From contig NZ_VISR01000011.1 in the NCBI RefSeq assembly GCF_007827595.1, positions 1 through 44,828 of the forward strand: a stretch of DNA of 44,828 nt. The letters run 5' to 3'. Position numbers and translations under genes: made by a program. Every line of letters starts with the position of its first letter. Positions within the stretch are counted from its first letter, which is position 1. This document shows, piece after piece, positions 36,701 to 42,700 of this stretch. Under the pieces are notes generated by a model. That model made no database searches. It was not told where the DNA came from and saw nothing but the letters and a program-made list of their open reading frames with translations. The stretch comes from Streptomyces sp. BK340 (GTDB lineage: Bacteria; Actinomycetota; Actinomycetes; Streptomycetales; Streptomycetaceae).

Positions 36701-39700
36701 TTGAAGGGGCTCGGGTGTACGAGGACCGGCTTGCCACCGAAGCGCTGTGTGAACTCCGCGGCCATCAGGGTCAGCTGACCGTCGTCGCGCGCCGTGTAGC
36801 AGGCGAAGAGCACCAGGTTCAGCGGCGTTCCGGTGCGCTCGGCCTCGGCAAGGGCTTCCTGGACTTCCTGGGCCCGTGCGACCAAGTCCGCCAGATGGTC
36901 ACCGGTGGTCGGGGCCGTGCCCCCCCGGCCGGCGACGTCGAGTCCGTGGTCGACCAGGCTCGGAGCGAAGAACTCCGAACTCGTACGCAGGTACACGTAG
37001 ACGGTCGGCTGTCCCGACCAGGGGAGGGTATGTCCCGGGTATCTGGCGGACGGATCCCCGCCGTCCTGGTCCCAGAACTGGTAGGTGCTCCCCGGTCCCG
37101 CGTCGTGGGCCAGCCACCACGGTGCTGCCTGCTCCGCCTCCTGTGCCGACATGAAGGTGACGACCTTGGCATTGGCCGAACCTGTGGGCAGTACGCGCAA
37201 CTGCACGGTCTCCGGGCCGGCCGAGGACACCGTGAAGTTCTCCATCGCCCGAGCCCGCTCGACGGCCGGATCGTGTCCCTTGGTCGCGATCAGATGGGCG
37301 ACCTCCACCAGATCCTCGTACCGGTGCTGGTCCGCCTCCGCCAGGTGGACCTGCCGCTGCTCGTCGTCCAGCAGGTGCGGCGCCTCGGGCGCCGAGAACC
37401 AGGATGGGTGGAGTTCCTTGACCATCTGCCCGGCCTGCTCGAGAACTTCGTGCAGGGTCTCCGGAGACAGCTTCCGCAGCGAGTCCTCACGAACGTAGTG
37501 GAGTGCCAGGCGCTCGGCCTCGTCGGCGCCGCGCGGGTGCTCGAGCGTCTTCAGTACCAGGCGTGTGACAAGGGCGTCCTTCTGCGTCTCCGCCATCTCC
37601 TGCCAGCCGGGGTGGTGGTACTTCCCCAGGTCGCGCAGGTATGTCCTGGCTTCTTCGACGCTTTCGGCGGTGGTGTGCTGCTGGTCGATGAGCGACTGGA
37701 GACGGCGTGCTTCCTCCCCCGTCTGCTTCTCCAGGTCCAGCTGCGAGTGATCCATCCGGGATTCGGCCCACCGCGCCAGTTCGGCGGGCTGTGAGGCGTG
37801 GGAGATTCCCGCGTCGCTGGCCGACACGGGTTCGGGGGCGTGCTGTTCGTGCTGTTCGTGCTGTTCGTGTGGAGGCAGGGGCTCGCCAGGGTCCGTCGAA
37901 CTGTCCTGCGTGGCAGTCGTGAGGTCACGGTCCGAGGCTGCGTCCACGTCCGCGTCCGCGTCCGGGGCCTTCGTGTGCTCGTTGCCGAGGTCCTCACCCG
38001 ATGGTCCGGTGCTCACCGCCGTGGCGGACGGCCGCTCCTCAGCGGCGCCGGTGTCCGAGGTCTCGGGGACCCGGACAGCGGTCTCGGCCTCTTCCGACCG
38101 GACCACACTCGGTTCGTCCTTATTCTCGGCGAACGCCGAGTCCCGGCGTACCACGGGCGCGGACGGGAGCGTTGCCTGCTCGTCGCCTGTGTCCGGGGCG
38201 ACGCTTTCGTCATCCGTGTCCGGGGCGACGCTGTCGTCATCGCGTACCGGCTCGTGCTGGTCCTCGTGTACGAGAGACTCGTCGGGCGTCCCGGCGAACG
38301 GTTCGGTGGTCCCGTTGCCGCCGCTGTCGTCCCGCCCGCCAGTGCCGAACGTGTGCTCGTTGGCTCGCTCGTTGTCCAGCCAGCGCTGGGCGTCGAGGCT
38401 CTCGGGCCCCCAGTGGTTCTTGTACTCGATGAACCAGTCCTCGCCGTAGTTGTCCTTCAGGTGGGCGAGGGTTGCGGGATGGAGCTCCCGGCCGTCGGCG
38501 AGCCCGTCGAAATGCCGGGCCGCCGCGCCGAAGCCCTCCATGACCTCGGCCTCGAAGCCGAAGTGGACCGGCAGTTCGTCGCGGAGCCAGTCCCGTTCCT
38601 CGGACCACTCGGTCAGCTTCTCCTGCAGACCGTCGCTGAGCGAACCCCGGAACACCTCCTCGAACTTGTCGAGCTCGCGACCGGCGTGCCCGAGGACCAC
38701 CCGGTCCTGGCCGTTCGCGGACAGCTGCTCACCGCGCTCGGCCTCCCAGCTCGCCAGCTCCATGCGGGCGTGCCTCTCGGCCTTGCTGCTGACGCTATCG
38801 CGGGCAGCGTGCAGGCTGAACCGGTCGTAGACGTGCTTCTCGTCGAAGAGCTTCGCGAGCGTGTCGGCGAAGGCGGGAGTCTCCTCATCGTGCGGAACGG
38901 GACCGCCGTCGGGGGCGCTGTCTCCCTTTCCGCTGCGGTCCGCGGCGGCGAGCAGGGCCGTGTCGACGTCCTTCGCCATCGACTTCGTCACTTGCTCGAG
39001 GTGCCGCTCCGCCACATAGCCCTTGAGTCCCAGCGCCTCGACCGCCTCGTCGCCGAGATGGCTCAGACCGTGCTGCTGCCACAAGTCCGCGCTCTGCTTG
39101 GCGGTCTCGACGACCTTGGTCTGCAACACGTCGCGGGCCGCCTGGACGGCGAAGAAGTGCGCGACCTCCTCCTTGTGCGCGGAGCTCCGCGCCCTGAACT
39201 CCACAACCGCGCGGGACATGTCGCCGTGGAAGCGCGAGGCGTCGTCCGTGGAGCCGAACGCCTGCTTGAAGTCTTCGGCGAAGATGCCTTCCAGCCCCTC
39301 CTTCACGGCCCTGACGCTGGCCTCGGAGAGCTGCGCGTCCTCGGGGACACCGGCGGTGTCCAGCAGCTCGCGGTCCTGCTCGCTCAGGTGCTGGTGCCAT
39401 TCGGTACCGAACTCGTCGAGGGTCTTCTCCACGAGGCCCGTCATCTCGTGCTCGTAGACGGCCCTGTGGTCGAGGTCGTTCATCAGCTGCCCGACCATGC
39501 CGTCCAGCACCTTCTGCGCGTCGGCGAGCCGGGCAGGCAGGTGTTCCCGCACGTCCTGGGGAGTCGCGAACAGCTCGGCGACAGCTGCTTCCGCCTTGGA
39601 CTGGAAGATGGGCGCCATGTGTTCGCGGATCCGCGCCATGGACTCCTCGGGGAGGTCGACGCGCACGGGCCCTTCGGTGTCCGTGAGCGTGCGGCCCCAG

Positions 39701-42700
39701 TCCGTGACGGTGCGCACGAAACGCTTCATACCGATCTGCACCGCGGTCTCGCGCGCCGCGGCGACCTGAACCAGACCGTCCAGGTCCTCGTTCAGGGCAT
39801 GCGACCGCACTGGACGCTGCTCGGTGACCTCGATCGCACCGTTCACCTCCTCGAACACCTGGTGGTGTGTCTGGCCTCCGAGTTCCTGGGAGAAGTCGGA
39901 GTGCAGCAGCTGGTATCCGCGCTGCCAGATGGCCGTGAGCGATTCCTTGTTCTCCGGGTCGATGAAATAGCTCAGGGTGCGCGGGTCGCTGCTGCCGTTC
40001 TGATGCGAGTAACTCCACTCCTGAAGGGCCGAGTTGAAGCTCAGTTCGTACTCGTTGTCGAGCGTGAACAGGTTGCTTGCGTCGCCCAGCTTCCCGTCAT
40101 ATCCGTCATGCAGCTCCTGCTGCCGCTGTTCCCAGTGCGCGAGCACCTCGGGCTCGGGTGACGCGTGCGAGGGGGGCGGCACGAAGTAGGGGTGCTCGGG
40201 GGAGACAACGGGGGTCGACGGTGCGGCTTCGTGGGGCGAGTCGGCGCCGTGCTGCTGGGGCGCGAACAGGCTGTCGCCGTCATGAGCCAGGGGGTCGGCG
40301 GTCGTACGAGGGCCGTGGTCTGCGCTCGTGGGAGGGTTGTGGTCGGCGGTCGCGGGCTGACTGCTGGAAGGCTCCTCGCGATACTCGTACTGCGCGCGAG
40401 CCTCCTCCTCGCTCGTCACCGTGGTGTGGTACTTGCGCGAGTCGGAAGACGGGCTGCTGCTCTCGGTCTTGGGCTCACCGGCCGGAACGGAACGCGCGGC
40501 CTCGGGTTGTGCTTCTTCCTGCGGACCGGTCTTCTTTGCCGCCGCGGAGTCGATACGCCCCTCGGCGGTCGCCCCCTTGCCCGCCGGGCTGTCGGCGGCG
40601 GAGCCGTTGTCCGACCTCTCGCCGACGGCAGACGACAGGCTCCCCGACGTCTCGGACTCGGTCACCACAGGGCGGGCCGGCTCGCCGCCGAGGTTCCTCA
40701 CGGCACCCGTGTCCGGGGTGCTGGAGGCGGTGTCCCTGGCAGATCTGGCGGCGGTGTCGCTCTCGGTGCGAACGGGCCGGATCTCCTGAGCCCCGCTCGC
40801 CCTGCTCTGCCGGGGCTCGCTTTGCGGAGTGTTCGGACGTGAGGTGGGCACGGAATCACGACTGGACGCGCTGGACGCCTGGGAAGTATCGGGGGTCGCC
40901 CCGTCCTGTCCGGGCTTCAGCGGGCTCTCCACGATCACGTCGTCACTCGAGGTACGCGGCGAACTCAGGTCACGCGAACCACCGAACGACGTCGGCTCAT
41001 TCGAGGCCGAAGTGACGGAACCCGAGCCATCCGACCGCACATCCAGACCACGCGCCGGCACATCACCACCGACGAACGACTCACCACCCGACGTACGCGG
41101 CGCACTCAGGTCACGCGAACCACCGGACAACGACGGCTCACCCGTACCCGAAGACACGGAACCCGAACCATCCGACTGCACATCCCGACCGCCCAGCAGC
41201 GAATCATTGTCAACGAACGACTCACCACCCGGCGAGCTCTCGAACCCGGTGGCACGCGATCCGCGGAACGGCGCCGAATCACTCGAATCCGAACTGACGG
41301 TACTGGACGAATCGGACCACGACGCGTTGTCTGGGAGCAACGGAGTGGTCTCGCTGCCGCCGGGGTGGCCGACGTCGCCGGAAGCGGGGGACAGCGAGGC
41401 AATACGGCCACGGAGCTTGTCCACGAATGCGGTGAACCGCGCACTCAGCGGGCCTGCGAAGAGCTCGTGACCGGCCCTGCCCAGCAGACCCATGGCCATG
41501 CCGGAGACGGCGGTGTTCCAGGTGGTGTGGAACGTGTGGCCGTCGTCGAAGATCAGGTTGTAGAAGCCCTCGGTGAGGTTGTTCTGCAGACCGCCACCCG
41601 CCGAGGTGCCGATCGCGTCGCCCACCTTGTAGGCCCGGCTGCCGTGCAGGTTCATGTGGTCCGCTGCAGCAGGGAGGCCTTCCGTCAGCGTCCTGATCCC
41701 CTCGCTGCTCAGCCCGCTGTCCCGCAGAACGTCGTTGAGGGCAGTCTGCAGCGCCTCGCGGTCCGCTCCGGCCTTGCCCCAGTGCTCGACGAAGGCGTTG
41801 GCGTAGTCCTGACCGAGCTGGCGTGCTGCTTCCTGGCCCAGCTCGCCTCCGAGGCTGCTTTCGAATACCCGCCCCATTCGGTTGACGAACGCTTCCGCCA
41901 TCGTGCCCGCACCGGTCTTGGAGAACCCTTGCACCAGCTGCGGTGCCGTGTCCCCGAGCAGGTCGCCCAGCATGTACCCGAAGGCAACGGACTCCTCCTC
42001 CGAGAGCCACTTGTTCCCCCCGCTCGAGGCCGCAAGAGATTCGTCGCCGAGCAGCGGAGCGGTGTCATGGCTGAGCACCGATGCACTGTCGTTGCTCAGC
42101 GCCGAAGCTCCGTCATGGGCCAGTGCCGAAGACGCGTCGTGGCCGACCGCCGAGGCCGCGTCGTTCGCAAGCACCGACGGGGTGTGCTGCCCCATGAGGG
42201 AGGCGGCGTCGTGGGACACCGCAGAGGACGCGTCATGGGCCAGTGCGGAGGAGGCGTCGTGACTCAGGGCGGAGGCCGCATCGTGGGACAGCGCCGAGGT
42301 CGCGTCGTGGCCCAGGAGTGCGGCGGCTTCGTGGGCCGCGGCCCGCATCTCGCCCTCCAGTTCCTGACCCAGGAGCTTCCCGGCGTTCTTGCCGATGAGC
42401 GAGCCGAGCAACTTGCCGAGGCTCATTCCGAGGAGTTGGGTCGGGCCGACGGTGAGCCCACCGGCCGCACTGAACTCCGCGGCCATCTTTGTCGCGTCCT
42501 TGTTCCACTCCTTCTCGTCCCCCTTGGCCAGCTGGATCCCCTGGATGACGAGATCCTGCAACAGACCGAGACCGGTTCCGATGAACGTATGCGACAGGAT
42601 CGACCTGACCAGGAAGCTGAGAAGTGTCATCAGCCCCTCACGGGTGATCAGCATCTCCCAGCTGAGGTTGATCAGCGAGCCGCCGCCGGTGAAGGGAGCC

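Noticed and set aside
42058..42321. Short tandem repeats resembling a CRISPR or VNTR array
   Set aside because: The period is exactly 24 bp with no spacers, and the units encode a conserved octapeptide in the frame of the giant gene.
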